A DNA stretch of 64,000 nt from contig JAKTNV010000007.1 of NCBI GenBank assembly GCA_022747635.1, forward strand, positions 12,366,997-12,430,996. The letters are read 5' to 3'. Origin of the DNA: Hetaerina americana. Lineage: Eukaryota; Arthropoda; Insecta; Odonata; Calopterygidae. The notes beneath the pieces were generated by a model. The model was given only the letters and a program-made list of their open reading frames with translations. It was not told where the DNA came from and made no database searches. Positions 12,805-26,056 of this stretch are shown here, piece by piece. The translations under genes and the position numbers were made by a program. How positions within the stretch are numbered: position 1 is the first letter of the stretch; each line of letters starts with the position of its first letter.

Positions 12805-15800
12805 ATATGAAATTAATATAAAAAATAATAATCTATTTGCTGCCTATTTCATTCTATGAAGGAACTTATTTTTCCTTGATGGTAGAAAAACCTTTGTGGA
12901 GACGCAGTGGGCCTTGGAAGTTTCGAGTTAAGATAAAATGCGACATAATTTTCCTCCACCTTGTTACAAAATAAAGATTTTTTATGATTTAAACTGAGTA
13001 GATATTTTAGTGGATGTTTAAACAGCAAAAACAACTCTTTCTTCTCTAAAATATTTTGAGAAGGCGATAAATATTTATCGGTCAGGAGCGATTTCAATTC
13101 GAGGCATGACTGCATTTTTACGTGAAAGTATCGCCACCCGTTCTCGAGGGAGTCTGCCGTTAAGCGCCCATCATGCGACTTCTGGGATTGCCGTCCCAAA
13201 TTCCAGAGGCAGCATAATCGCTTTAGACCGTTAGATGAGTTACCACATGGGAACGACAAAAAAATTGGCGCTAATAGTGAAATATTACTGGTCCAGCGAG
13301 GGAATGCTATTGAGCGGGTTAAAACGAGTCCTGGGAAAGTTTCGCCCTTCGGATTTCACGCAACCAAAATTTCCGACGCATTAAATATTTATTTACTAGT
13401 GATTTTACTCCAGCTGTAATTGTAGTTTTTTCAAACGTTTATTTGCTTATGGCAACATGTTTTGCTGTAACATAGAATTTGACAACCGCTTTTAAGGTTA
13501 CTCGATTCTGGCTCCAATGGACCTTATTAACACGAATTCAAGGTCATGTTTAAATTCCTATGCTATATTATCTCATTTCATTAATTACACGCATTAAATT
13601 TTGTCAAATTGAGAACATATCCCGATAAATAGAGCAAGGACACGTAGACCCAAATTAGCGGTATCACTTGAGATATAACCTAAAGCAAAAAGTTATGCTT
13701 ATCAAGCTACTGTCATTTTTCATGTCCACTTAGTTGTATTATATACATTATCCAGATATCCGTTGGAATTCGCTAATGTCATTTTATACAACGAAAGAAA
13801 CGATTAAGGAATTAGAGGCATGCATGCAACATGGTGACGTCAAATCTACATTTATTCACATCTAATCTTGCATATCGCTAAGAGATACTTCCATTATCGC
13901 AGGGATACACTTTAAACGGAAAGAATGATGCGATACGAAAACGTAATTTAACGGATATCGTTTGGGCGAGGAGGATTTCAGTAAGGGACTGTTTTTTATG
14001 TTATTGGATTGATTTTGGTTAAGTGATAATTATAAGCCGTAAATATTTATTTCGATTTTTCAAGTCATTGATTAAAAAATAGGCGTGCAATGTGGAACTG
14101 AATAAACAAGGTATTCTTAAACTATAGCAAAATTTATCAAGGATGGTTAGTATATTATAAATTCAGTAGAACTAGATTCATCTTTTAGAATCGTGTTATT
14201 AAAATAAAACTTCAATTATTTGTGAAGAACCGATACAAATATTTGCATTTTTTGATGTTTTTAGATTACAATTTTCGTATATCGATAGGAAGAGACAACT
14301 CCTAATTGGGTGAAAATTTGGAGTCCTGGAGAAAGAAATAAATGTGGTTTTACGCCATTTAAGCTGCGCATTATGATTTATTCCTGGATGGCATTGTAAC
14401 TCATGGCGAAAATACGAAGCTGTTCACGAGGAAAAAAGATGGGCAACATGCCTGTTGATACGGAAGTAATATATTGATAACTACGTTGACAACATTATTT
14501 TTGGGCCTAGATAGTAACAAGTTTTCATTAAATTGTTTCGTTGTATGAACGCCAAAATGGCGCTTATGCGTAACATTAACCTCCCTTGGTCAAATGCTCG
14601 CCTGGGCAATTACTATCACAGGAGTACCTGATTTTTGGGCTTCTTAATGATGTTCAACGCCATCATATATCATTAACTCTGGGGAATGCTAAAATTTGGC
14701 GTCCATTTCTCTAGCCGTAAATAGGTGTAGTAAACGTCAATCAGAAATTCGTAATATTAGGAATTCCTTAGGAAAGAAATCTAACGTGTCTTTTCAGGTT
14801 ACGTACTTGATACAGAAACTTAGACCTTTTCAAACCGGAATTTTATTAACTTGATGTGACTGAGTCGCCGACAGCAATATTGATAAAGATATTCAAATAC
14901 ACTCTATTTTAAATTATTGCTGAATTATTTCCAAATTTCACCCAAAGTGAATTATATTTCAACTCAGTGCCCCTCGCGTGGTGTGGTCAAAACGCGTACT
15001 TTTGAAACAAGAAAAAGATGTTTTTTTCAATTCCGGTTCTAAAATATATTTAAACAATCTCTTCGTTTATATTTTTAAACACGACAACAATCTGAAGAGG
15101 CATGTGGGAGGAAACGTGCTTTGGACAAACTCTTTGAGGGAGACCACCGGATGAAGGGCGTGTTTTACATGAGGGAGACAACCGGATGAGGGGCGTGTTA
15201 AACATGAGGGACACATGAAAGCGAATAAATGGAGAAGTGGTGAGGGCACCAGCGGGAGGGGGGAGAGTGGGGGGAGGTGAGTTGGACGCAATTAATCTCA
15301 TAAGGACAGCTATTCATGGCGGTGATGACATTTAAAATTCGGGAAATTCGAAATGTTTCAAATCAAAAAACAAATGTAAATGAATAGGTTTCCCATTATT
15401 AGTTCATTTTCGTTCATTACAGAATACTTTCCTTGAAATAAGCGTTTGGAACGGATGAGAAATACAGAGGGGAAAGTGATTGAAGTAGTTGATCGTCCTC
15501 AAAAAAATTGCCCCCGTGGGAAAGTTCCCTCTGTGCTTTCCTCCGATGAAATTCCTTGAAACGTAATACGGCCGTGAAACTTTATTTTTCAGCTATAAAA
15601 CACACTGACGGAATGACATCTACTTTTATAATTTGAAAATCAAGCGACTAACTTTGACAGCATGAAGACAAAATTACGCGAAAAATTATGCCAACAATGC
15701 ACCATAGCTGCCTAAGTTACAGAAAACCTGCCATGCCATTGAATATAATGATAGGGAGTTTCAGGGGGAATCTTACGTCAGACGTATTTAGTGTTCTTGC

Positions 15801-16240
15801 CTATTATATCTCATTACATCGACGATTCTCAACTCTGTAAGATGACTTTCAGTCGAACGGGGATAGTACCAAAGTACTTCAGTCATTAATACTCAGTAAA
15901 ACGCAAAGTACTCTACCAACTGGGTATCTTTGTTAAGTCTGACACCTTAATACTCATCCAATGAAAAATGTATACAGGTATTCGGGCGGTTTGGAATTCC
16001 GCGACGTGATGTTATAATTATGCATATCATGTACAACCAACAGCCTTCCCCAATCACCCGAAACCTTACCCAATTCTCTTGACGACCTATGATGATGTTG
16101 ATAGATTGAACTAATCTGCAGTCGTGCTTACAACTATTTCAACAAACATAAATTGGCTTTTTTTACTTTTTTGTAGAAAAAGGTTCCAGTTGAGGAATTA
16201 CGCAAAATCGCGAATAATTATAAATTCTAAATGGAGGAGG
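12803..16240. other. Unassigned AT-rich sequence
   Basis: A 136-codon open frame on the minus strand (12849-13259) has no recognisable motif and no second copy. I do not call it a gene. At about 15130-15200 the sequence repeats an imperfect motif (gagggagacaaccggatga-like, two to three copies, about 45 bases apart), a minor local duplication. Nothing else was identified. Confidence 0.5.
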
Positions 16241-17400
16241 CCCAAGTAGAGGGACGGGGAGGGAGCAGGAGCAAACGATGCCAATGTGCGATCATCTTCG
16301 CGGGAAAATGACTGAAAGGTAATTCAAGGATGGCACCAGAGAGTCAAATTCCCGTCTCCCAACCCTCCCCGCGGTCTGTCGCGCATGGAACTCTTGTGTC
16401 CCCCGCATGGCCCATCGGATGCCGCCGGCCTCGGGATCCAGGCAGACTTATCCCAAACCCTCGTCCCGCACCCCTCATTACCCGCTCCGTCCACCGTCGC
16501 ATCCCCTCCCGCCAGACCCCCGGCGTCTCCCCCTTTCTTGCCGGCACTCACGCACCTCCACAGCCACCTCCCACCGGCCCATCCTCTTTCATAACAGTCT
16601 TCGATCTGCCCCCCCCCCTTCATCCCGCCGCTCTAAACTTCATCGTCACCCGGGTCGAGGCACCGTTCGAAGCTACTCGGGCATTGCCTGCGGACACTCG
16701 CTCCTTCGCTACCACCACCACCGACAGCCCTCCCCACCCCCCTCTCATTCCACGCATCACGCCCCCACCCCTCACCCTGCCTCCATCATCCTGCTCTTGA
16801 CCGGACACCGAGCACCCCTCCCCTCCGAAGCCCCGCCCTCCTCCTCCTCCCATCCTTCCGCACCATTACGTATGCCTTCAGAGGTCATCTCCTCGACCCA
16901 CTGCCCCTTGGAAGCGTTCCCTCTCCTCTTTCCCCACCACTAGGCCATCCTCCTGAAGCGCACACCTCTCCCCTCGACCGACCCCCCTACCCCACGTCCA
17001 TCCGTCCGCACCCCTTGGTCCTCTCCCCTTTCCCTCCCGCTACCCCCCTCCTTCCCGACCGCATCCTCTCCCCTGGGGGCACGGCCGGTAGAGCCATCCG
17101 CGCACACCCTGCCACGCACCAGAATCTTCTTTGGTGGCCTTCGCCGGGAAGTATCGCGGGGCTCGTAACCCGGTCTCCCGGGAGGGACGGGTCCGACTGA
17201 AAGGTGTCGGGGGTTTCGTTCCGGGTACGAGAGCGCGGCGAATTTTCTGGGAGGGCGGGCAGTGTATCTTGCGCCTCCAACCGCGTGTTTCTCTCGGCGT
17301 GGTCCAGGAAGACCGGGTCGACGATGGGAAAGAATAGGCGGGTAACCTTAAGCACGCGGTCCCTCGATTCAAAGCGTCGGCATTGCATTTTTTTTGACCG
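16240..17400. other. GC/CpG-rich, pyrimidine-skewed block
   Basis: The + strand is dominated by C with many CpG dinucleotides, unlike the AT-rich surroundings. Long overlapping open frames occur on both strands (16330-16800 and 16407-16943 on plus, 16987-17388 on minus). They are low-complexity (Pro, Ser, Arg, His) and mutually exclusive, as expected where stop codons are rare because of base composition. An unmethylated promoter or first exon is possible. Nothing in the sequence proves it. Confidence 0.45.
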
Positions 17401-19733
17401 ACGCTAGGAATATTCCCTGCTATCTAAATTAATTGGGGTCAGACAAACTATTCGTATGTGAAATATACGTAGAGAACTTGAACGACAACCGTGTACCTTT
17501 TTATCAATACAAGCTCCTAAGCAAGACTCAGAAAGCGATTATCACAAGCCAAATGGAGGAAATTCCAGACAGGATATTCTATGAAATATAAATGTGATAA
17601 ATATTGGGACGGATCGATATTCTTTGCCAGGTATTTTATGAGCAAGCTAAAAGGACCCGTCAATTGGCTTCCCGTTTTGAGAAACGGACTCCAGACATGT
17701 GAGTGACGTGGTAACATTCCGTTCCATTGTGAAGGTAGGTAATTCAAACCAAGAAAGTTGGTCAACTTCATTTTTGAATAAAATTAAGTTTCCAGGAGTC
17801 AAATCAATCATTAATTTTCGTTTCTTTAATTAATTTACCATCATTTTCGTTTTAATGGATGTTGTTTCGGTAAATTGACCTCCATTCTATTTATCGTTTT
17901 TCATTTCGCCGCTTGCCGCACGAATGTTTACAAAAAGTCATTAAAGCGAAAATTCACCAGGAAGAAATCAAGAGGAGAACTACGAAGAACTCGTCGGCAA
18001 GGAAACAATGAATATTATGCCTATTTATGATGAGGATTTCCCTGAAGAAGGCGGCATCCAGAAAGCGACAGAAATCAGATGTTGAAAGACATGCGCACAG
18101 AAATCGTAGATCTTCACATACAATTTTAAAGGTGTCAGGAACACAGCATTCGGGTTTCAATTGTCAAAAAAAGGTTGGTATGCGTGTACTCGTAAGTATT
18201 TCCCGTTCATTGCCTGCGAAATCCAACATTCCCTATGTTTTTGTTGTTGGAACTAAGTTCTGAGCTCAATTGTCTTGTCTTGTGGAAAATGCCGACACGT
18301 CTAACGTCTGGAGTCAAACTAACCGATGTCTATTTCGACTTCGACACCGATTTCGAAGTCGTCAGATTGTTCTCCGCCGAGGGTACGATTATATATGTCC
18401 TCCATCCCAGAGGAGGATCTCCCGGGAATTTTAAGCGCGAAGGTCGGGGTCAGCACTGTCGGGGGAACCTCTTGGCAGAGATATTTTCCTCGCTCCTTAA
18501 CGTTCCGTGAGGTTAGAATACGACTTTATTCAAAGTGCTCGGAGAACGCCCCTCCCCCCTCATGAGATCAATTCGGACGCTCGTGAGCCCCAGGCTTCCA
18601 AATCCTTGATCCATGCGCGAATATACAGTTATCTCCGTTAGGGAAACACACCGCGGTACTAAACCTCGGACTGAAATCAAAAATTTTCCCTAAAAACCCA
18701 GAGATAAGTCACGATCTCGAGTGGAATTGACGCCTGACGAACGATTTGAGTCACAAGTACTCGGCGCATGATAGCGGGGCGCCGTTCATCAAGGCTGGGG
18801 AGGATGAGGAGTCATGGGCGGAAAGGTGTCGACTCCAGACATGTCCGGGCAACTCCTCGTGGGTGTATTTTGAGAGACCCAATCGCATGGAAGGAAACGG
18901 GTCTGCATTAACTTATGTAAGTTTTACGAAACGTGTTTCGTTTTCACCTCACGAGTTGGACGAACCAAAGGTAGATCCCTTATATATTATCCCACAAGCG
19001 TAAGTGAAACTACGCATTTCCTGATTCGTCTTAAACAAACTGAGACGAATTTCACAAACCAAAGAGTCGGTCATCCCCACCCATATGAAATTCCTTGAGA
19101 TAATAAAACAGGCAAATGACCAGGCTACCGCAATTGTTGCACATTGAGTACTTTTGGCCAGCTAAAAAATTCTGGGACTCCTTCACCCTCATTATTTGTT
19201 GCTATATTTCATTCTTTTGGTCGAAACAAGGAATTTCAAATTACTGAGCAAGTGTGTTTTGAAAGTCATCCAAATTTCTCGTCTGGAAAATCTTATTTAT
19301 ATTCGCTGAACCGCATTCGTTACGTAAGAATTGTCTCTCGTACAGATATAAATGAATAAAACAAGTCATTCAAGAAGTGCCTATGAGCTATTATCTCCCA
19401 GAGGAATATATCTTCACGGTGTGCTTAGATCACCGGAGCGAGGCTTTAAAACATAGAACGATGTGTGTTCGTTCTGACGCCTCCTTTTGAGCGAGATGCC
19501 TCAGATTTGAAGTTTGATTAAGGAGAAGTGTTCCTGGGAACTATCAGGAAGGAGAGTGAATCAAACGTTGGCGAAGCATGGCAGGCCTCAAATTCCATCA
19601 TAGGAAAGATGGACGTCGTCTCATCAAGTGGGTCTCGATTAATGCTTTGATAGTTACGTACAGGGGGATTTATTCCGAAAAACCTCTTCGGCGTAGAGAT
19701 GAAAAAAATCGTGTCAGCAGTTTGTTGAACAGA
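17401..19733. other. Unassigned sequence
   Basis: Mixed composition. From about 18270 to 18960 the sequence is more GC-rich and has open frames of 80-90 codons on the plus strand, without recognisable domains. No repeat family member or RNA gene was recognised. Confidence 0.5.
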
Positions 19734-19785
19734 TTTATTATTATTATTAGTTAATCTACCGGTTAAGGTAGGTTTTTGGATGGAC
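19734..19785 (-). repeat. Dispersed short repeat with (TAA)n end, copy 1
   Basis: Read on the minus strand, the sequence runs from gtccatccaaaaacctacc through ccggtagatta to a (TAA)n run. The same roughly 45 bases occur on the plus strand at 26231-26276. The ordering, with a shared core ending in a simple TAA tail, suggests the 3' end of a retroposon family whose upstream part differs or has been lost. The homology stops upstream of the core. Confidence 0.6.
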
Positions 19786-20814
19786 ATAATTGAACAGATA
19801 TCTCGCTGTAAAACTACTCACTATTATTATAACCTAAGAAAATAACACTTTCAAAGTTAAAAAGTATGACTGTTGATGCTATAATTACTGATGCCTGAGC
19901 GCGAATGAGTAGATCAATCTTAGCCCCAGCAATTTTTATTCGCTCCCAAAACAAAGTAATGCATGTTTTCCGGAATTTTTCACGATCCCATGTCTTTAAT
20001 CAGCCTAGAGGACAATAATAAATTCTTAATTTCGTATTACCCTTCCGCTTCAATAATTCATTTCTTTCGGACATTTTCGGGGCACGCATCCCCTTGGAGC
20101 GCCCGTAGCTTCAATATCGTTTCATTTTGGTGGGAGCGAGTTTCATTTAATTCTCGCTTCGATTACGAAAACCTTTTAATGAATATAATTCGCAGGGGTG
20201 GGATTTATTATTTTCGTTTTGGGTTTTTTTTAACCACTTGAATTTAATACGCTTCTTGCCGACATGATTGAAACGGCTCCTTCGTACATACGGACGAGAG
20301 TGGTGCCAAGACGTCGCGCACTCGAAAAGGCACCCCCCCCCCACATCATTACATCCATCGTAATCTGCTTTCTTCCCCCCCCCTCTCCATCCCTCCCTCC
20401 CTCTCTCCTCCTCTCTCAGTACATTAAAGAGCAAAGTGTCGGTCATCGCGTTGCTTTGGTCGGTTGCTAGAGCTAATGGCAGTGAGACGGGAAGTGGAAG
20501 CACGAGGGAGAGAGAGAGAGAGGGAGATATTCCGAGTGGAAGCGAGCGGTTTTTTCCTAGCAGGTGTCTTACGGTAGGCGCCGCGATACGAGAGAAAACG
20601 AGTTACTAGCGGTGGCACAAGTGGTCAGGAGGATTGTTCCGTAACCTTTGTGTTTTTTTTATCTGCGTCTTCGGAATCACCCAATGGCGGGCATGAGGCT
20701 CTTTCCAAAAATGGGTTGAGTCATCCCATCCCCTTTCTTTACAAATCAGCAATGCTCGTTAATAGAATTGCTACGCTTCCCAGGTGGTGAAACTAATATC
20801 GGCGGAATATAGTT
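19786..20814. other. Unassigned sequence
   Basis: About 20250-20620 is GC-richer, with a C run at 20333, CT-rich runs at 20375-20420 and a GA repeat at 20505-20525. Open frames here are compositional. Nothing was identified. Confidence 0.5.
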
Positions 20815-21075
20815 TTGCCGGAGCGGCGTAGAGACGAGGGAGGACAGCTACTGACCGAAAGGCCTCGGGTTCGACTCGGGAAAGCACCATTTTGGATTAA
20901 TCCAGATGGGTGCGCGTTTTTTCTGTACGTCCACACCTTCTGCGTGGTCATACGTAGGTGCTGTCGAGAGACGTGGTCGGTTGCTCCTAACCTGAATGTG
21001 GGCGTTTACCAAACCGCAGGGTATAGGAACCGGGATATTATTTTTGTCCCTGTTGTCGAACAAAGGAAATACGAA
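20815..21075 (+). mobile_element. Possible tRNA-derived SINE
   Basis: At about 20850-20885 the sequence reads actgaccgaaaggcctcggg followed by ttcgactcggg. This contains a good match to the RNA polymerase III B box (GGTTCGANTC) inside a T-arm-like palindrome. The upstream part could supply an A box. A unique-looking body of about 190 bases follows. Only one copy is present in the window and no target-site duplication was seen, so the call is tentative. A decayed tRNA pseudogene is the alternative. Confidence 0.35.
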
Positions 21076-22779
21076 TGACTTTGCCTGGTCACAACCTCGA
21101 TGGATATGAGGTTACCGCATGCAAACATTGAGATTTGTCGGGATTGTGACGTCATGAATTTGGTATTATCAACGTTGACCAATGGATAATTCTCTCAAAA
21201 TCTGGCCTCTGTTGACTTCTATTGCAATCTATCGAACCACTTCAATCTCTCTACTTTAAGTATATCCCCAGTTCAAAACTCAGATTTATTCTCTCATAGT
21301 ACAATATTTCATGCACCTCAGTCACACAATGCCGTATGCGTAGCGTTAATCGTTACAAAATGTGATCAAAAGGATTATGTAGTTTGGCCCATATAAATGA
21401 GCAAGCATAATAAATTGATTACGTAAAAAATCACGGTTCAGAACTCAGGTATAATTTTGAATATACTAGGAATAACTTCCTCAAGTAGACTAACAGTCTC
21501 ATTGTCTCAACGCTTTCTAAACAGTCCACTTTTCAATAAATTGTGCGTTAATGTTAGCCAAATACTACCTAAAATTGTCTCCTTTAATGGTAATGAATAG
21601 ATTTATAACTATTTCATACTTTTGTTAAGTTTAGTGCGTCGTGGTCGAAAACAAAGATTACTGGAATTGTTCACATGCTGAATTCGAGGATACATTTGAA
21701 ACTAATATCTATTAATGTTTAGGATTAAACTTACCTAATGTATGATGCTTACGTAATGAGTACCTTCCGATACAACATATTCAATGTTTATTTTAAAAAT
21801 AAAATTTTACATTGATCTCACCAGGGAGTTTTCTTTTGCACCTTCATGTCGAGCCTGAAATCATTACATACATGACGTGCTATTGTCACTTGATGATCAA
21901 TGCCTGCGAGCTAACCCACAAACCAGGTGACCTCCATGTTAAATCCATCTGAATGCTTCCTGTTTTTTTGATTCTCAAGTTACATCATCAATTACCGAGT
22001 GCACCGCCACGAAAATTTCTCACGCAGAAGGAATTGTACCACGACCGGAGTGACTGCATCAATCAAAGGTAAGTCTTTTTTTTCATGGCGCGTTTCAGAT
22101 AATAAATTTAAGCTGTTTTTACGGCCAAAATCCTATTGTAGCATGATTCTCTCGTGAAGCTCCACAAAAAAATATGGCGTCAGAAGTAGACCATGAAAAC
22201 AATCGCGGAAAATATCGCTCAGCGGTGGAGCGCATGTCCTGTTTCTTCCCTCGAAGCGAACATTTCGAAAATTGGAACTTTTCGTCAAACTGACAAAAGT
22301 ATGGGGAAGGTAATGTATGTCGAATGCTATTTGAAAGATTTTCGAGTCACTAGTTTAATAAATAACATTAAACGCAGTCGAGAGACGCGAAGGTTTGGCC
22401 TTTTAGGCTGATTAAAGCCTTTCACGTAATTAGAGACTTTAAATCCAAAGGGTTTCCGGAAAGGATCAACGAGTTTGCCAATAAATCCTTAAATTGACCG
22501 CTACCCAAAGAAAGCCTCTCGTTATTAATGACCAAGTACTCAATTTTATACTTTATAGCCCACAGATTGATGCTATCATGGCTTGGTGAGAGTCGATAAT
22601 TGATTTTTTTAAATATAACATGACCCAGGTCACGGGTCAATTCATAATCGATGCTGACCGCGACATAACTAACGCTCCTTCGACCTAATGTGCCCAGCCC
22701 TTCAAAGGAGCCGCCCGAATTATCACTTCTGGAAACGAGTTTTATCAGAATTGAAAACATTTTGGCTTTAATGGGAGAT
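21076..22779. other. Unassigned AT-rich sequence
   Basis: No coding or repeat signal was recognised. One good splice-donor match lies at about 22064-22073, but there is no coding frame next to it that I can defend. Confidence 0.5.
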
Positions 22780-25620
22780 GAAATTAATGGGTGCGATGGG
22801 CTCCCTCTGCGAAGTGGTCTATAAAACCCCCCAACCGACTCACTCACCCACCCACCCACCACCCCACCCCGCCGCTCCGTGGAGAATCGGAATCTCTGAG
22901 GAAGCGGACGGGAGGGTCGCGGGGGCAATGAAAACGCGCGAGGGGCACAAAAAATTATCCTCGCTCGACACAGATCATCGTTTCAACCCCTCGGGGGGAA
23001 ATTGCGGTCCGTAATGTATCACTCGGATGCAAAAAGGGAGGACCACCCGCGGCATTAACGATGTGCAACCCCTTGGAAGGCGCGGTCGACGCTTCCGTTT
23101 GAGCGGCATAGGGTGGGAGCACGACTCGGGTATTAATCGTCATACTTGAGCGAGGCGCAGGGGAAGACATCATCTATCTAATGTATTTCCCTTCCCATCA
23201 AGAGGGAATTCCTCGTGGACAATCACATGCCCTGCAGCTTTGGTCTCGTGCTGGTTTCGGAGTTAGAAAAGAAATAATTCCAAATCGACGTACCGGAACC
23301 AGTGGGGTGAATCCCGAAGAACTATTCAATTAAAAAATTGGGTTTTCTACGAGGAGACCAAATTGCACAAATTCGAATACCGACCAATACGATTTAGATA
23401 AGCTGTTATGCAGCTAAACTGGGCGTTTATGTGATAGGATCTAAATATTGAAGTGCCCTCGACGTTCTTAATGCACTCGTCACAAATTATTAAAGCAAGC
23501 GAGCTTTATCGGCGAGGGTTGTAATGATATTTTACAATCCTTGGACAGCAGGTCACCGGGCCTTCTTCACTCGCTATCGGCGAACAAAGGGCCGATCACC
23601 TCCGAAACAATTCACTACCGCAGCCGCCGATCGAGAGTCAAGAATGGTCGTTCGAGAAAAACCACTGGTCTTGATTACGGAGATCACACCATCTCTTGGG
23701 CCTGATCAATCGCTCGCCTTCCTTCAAACGCTTCCCACATCAAATCACTATTATTTCACTCGGACGAAGAAGAAGGGAAACAGAAGTACAAGATCTGTGC
23801 TGTTTTCGCTCACCTTTTGTGATCGCGGAATCCTTAATTCTCGGATGGGCGAACGCTCCTCTCTCCGCGCTGACGAATCGACGCTCCGGCAGTGGTCAAG
23901 AGTCTTTTTTTGCGTGGCGGTGGGGGAGGGGGAGGGCCCACCGAGCGGTTGTCACTTGGCTCCCGGGAGTCGGTCCAGAGGACAAGAAGCCTCGCGCGGT
24001 CGGTCAGAGAACGAAGTCGATCTTTGTGTGGCTCCAATGAGGCGAATGATTTTTTCCTCCTCCTGTGAGAAACAAGGCAAATTCTTCCTCCTCTTCTATC
24101 TCCTCCTCCTCCGAAAACAGCCCCTTCCTCCTCCTCCAACACCAAACGGTCCTCTCAGGCTCCCCTCCCGCGGTCTCCCTCCCCACTCCCCTTCTCCGCT
24201 GCCGCCTCTCCTGCTTCCCCCTTCTCCCTGCCTCCCTTCCACCACCCCCCGCCCAGCGGAGGTGACGACACTTATTTCGGGGACGACTCCCCTTACAACC
24301 ACCACCACCACCCCCCTGTATCTCTCTCCTCCTCCACTATCTTCTCTCCGATCCTACTCCTCCCCTTTTCACTCTACGGGTAGAGGAATTTACTCCTCTA
24401 CGCGCACCGCCGACAATGGTTCGTCCCGCCTCCTTAAGACACACCTCCGAAAGCTCTCCTCCTCCCGAGAGAAAAAAAATAAATATGGCGCTGCTTATTA
24501 TTATTTTTATTTCCCGCTCATTCGCGTCAGTCCCGCGGAGTCTCCCACTCTAAGTCTCTCTCTTTCTGAATATTTCTCTCCCTTTCTGCGAAACCCACGC
24601 TCTCGTGTGCCTTCCGGTAAGATGCTGTACGAGTCCGCGTGGACAAATGAGTCGCGGGCGGCCGCACCGGGGGTCTTTATAGACCACCATCACCCGTTCA
24701 TATCTTCCTCCTCCCTCTCTCTCTATCTCTCTTTTCCCTCTCCCTCTTTCTACCTCCCTGCCCCTCGTAAGGCGGTCGACGCAATCTCCCCTACCCACCC
24801 CTTCCGACGCGGTCCGCCCCCTCCCACTCCTTCCCCCGCCCCACTCAACCGCCGCGGCCGCTCTCAGCACTGCGCCTGACCCAGACGTGATGGTGGAGTA
24901 GGTGGGGAAGGGGGGGGAGAAAAAAATGGATGTGTGTGTGTGGAGGGTTGGGGGGATGAGGAGGAGGGAGAGACGGAGGGAGCGAGATGGAGTACAGTTA
25001 TTGACGGAATCCTCTAAGAGAGCGCGATCCGATCTAGCGACTCCTCCACACCTGCCTCCACCGATTCCAAGGGGGCTTCTCCGCGCCCCATTCCCCCTCC
25101 ACATCTCATCTCGCGTGCGAAAGGAGGCTCGCGATACCCTTCCTCCACCCCCCCCCAATCCTCCTCCTCTTCTACCCCTACCCCGAGGATTCCGTTTGAC
25201 AGGGGGGAGGGGGCGACATTATCCGCCCCAAAGTGTCGACCGACTCCCCGTCCTTTTCCCCGTCGCCCGCCTTCCCCACAAGAGGGTGCCCCCCTCTCCT
25301 CTCACGTAGCAACCCCCCACCCCCCCATTTCCCCTTCCACCTCCCTCCCATCGTTAAAACCTGCGTACCCACCTTCCCCAACTTGCGTGTAACCCTCAAC
25401 GCCCCGCACCTCCTTCCGCGACCACCCCTTTCTTATTTTACCACCGCTCCGCCCGTAGTGTGCCCCCCTCCCTCCTCCATACACCGGCTACATCCCTCCT
25501 CCTGGGAGCACACCACGCACGGGGGAGTTGAAGGACGCTCTCTCGGCGGATCATCGCAAGACTCTCCCACGTTGTGCACCGCATACCGCGTCTCTTGTTT
25601 TCCATCCCCATCCCTCCGGT
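22780..25620. other. Large GC/CpG-rich block, possible promoter or first-exon region
   Basis: This is the most GC-rich stretch in the window, with dense CpG and very long pyrimidine tracts on the + strand (about 24050-24400, 24690-24770 and 25140-25500) and an (ACC)n run near 24298. A 451-codon plus-strand frame (23524-24879) and a 202-codon minus-strand frame (24550-25158) overlap each other. Both are low-complexity (Ser/Pro or Gly/Arg rich) and show no domain. I judge them compositional. A housekeeping or developmental-gene promoter would look like this, but no initiator, start codon or exon can be named with confidence. Confidence 0.4.
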
Positions 25621-25633
25621 TTATCAATATTAG

Positions 25634-25634
25634 C

Positions 25635-25672
<38 letters not shown>
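25634..25672. repeat. (TA)n microsatellite with one CA interruption
   Basis: Alternating TA broken once by acat. It directly abuts the tail side of the SINE at 25681 and is probably the expanded 3' tail of that SINE. Confidence 0.95.
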
Positions 25673-25673
<1 letters not shown>

Positions 25674-25680
25674 ACAATAA

Positions 25681-25947
25681 ACACAGTAATCAACCCGAAA
25701 TTCGGTTTGCTAGGTGATGATAAATTTCACCTAGTACTAAGCCTGACGGCGTTTGAAATTCTCACATCAGGGAAGAGGGGTCAATTCTTTTCCCTGTGCC
25801 GATTATGGTTTCCCAGGAAAACCTGGTATTCGAAAACTCACACAGCCTGGAAGAAGCTGAGGGCGCCCAGAGAGGCTTGCCAGGGAATCAAACCCGGGCC
25901 CTCCGGTCAGTTGTCCAAGGCTCTACCCCAGGACTACCGTGACCCAC
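25681..25947 (-). mobile_element. tRNA-derived SINE (family S1), copy 1
   Basis: Read on the minus strand, the element begins with a tRNA-like head (cacggtagtcctggggtaga) and a B-box-like gggtttgattccctgg. It continues through a body with the landmarks cctgggaaaccata and cggcacaggg and ends with cgggttgattactgtgttta followed by the (TA)n tract. The body is clearly homologous to 54074-54340 and 62014-62237, and the head to 27906-28002. SINEs of this type are transcribed by RNA polymerase III from the internal promoter and are mobilised by a partner LINE. The partner is not identifiable here. Confidence 0.8.
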
Positions 25948-25972
25948 ATGTATCCATACAGATACCTGTAAA

Positions 25973-25983
25973 ATGTGTGTGTG

Positions 25984-26046
<63 letters not shown>

Positions 26047-26056
26047 ACACACACAA
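25973..26056. repeat. Compound (TG)n-(TA)n-(CA)n microsatellite
   Basis: TG repeat, then about 60 bases of TA, then ACAC repeat: a self-complementary compound microsatellite. Confidence 0.95.

Noticed and set aside
12849..13259. 136-codon minus-strand frame
   Set aside because: No recognisable domain, no second copy and no gene context. A frame of this length can occur by chance.
16330..16943. Overlapping 156- and 178-codon frames in two plus-strand frames
   Set aside because: Both are compositional translations of the same C-rich sequence, cannot both be genes, and show no recognisable domain.
16987..17388. 133-codon minus-strand frame in the GC-rich block
   Set aside because: Arg/Pro-rich with no motif. 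Competing frames exist on the same and opposite strands.
20147..20503. 118-codon minus-strand frame
   Set aside because: Mixed low-complexity content over G- and C-run sequence, with no motif and conflicting frames on the opposite strand.
22064..22073. Strong splice-donor match (aaaggtaagt)
   Set aside because: No open coding frame with recognisable content ends there and no matching acceptor could be defended.
23524..24879. 451-codon open frame on the plus strand
   Set aside because: It lies in a pyrimidine-skewed GC-rich block where stop codons are rare. The product is low-complexity Ser/Pro-rich text, long frames overlap on the other strand, and no domain or conserved motif is visible.
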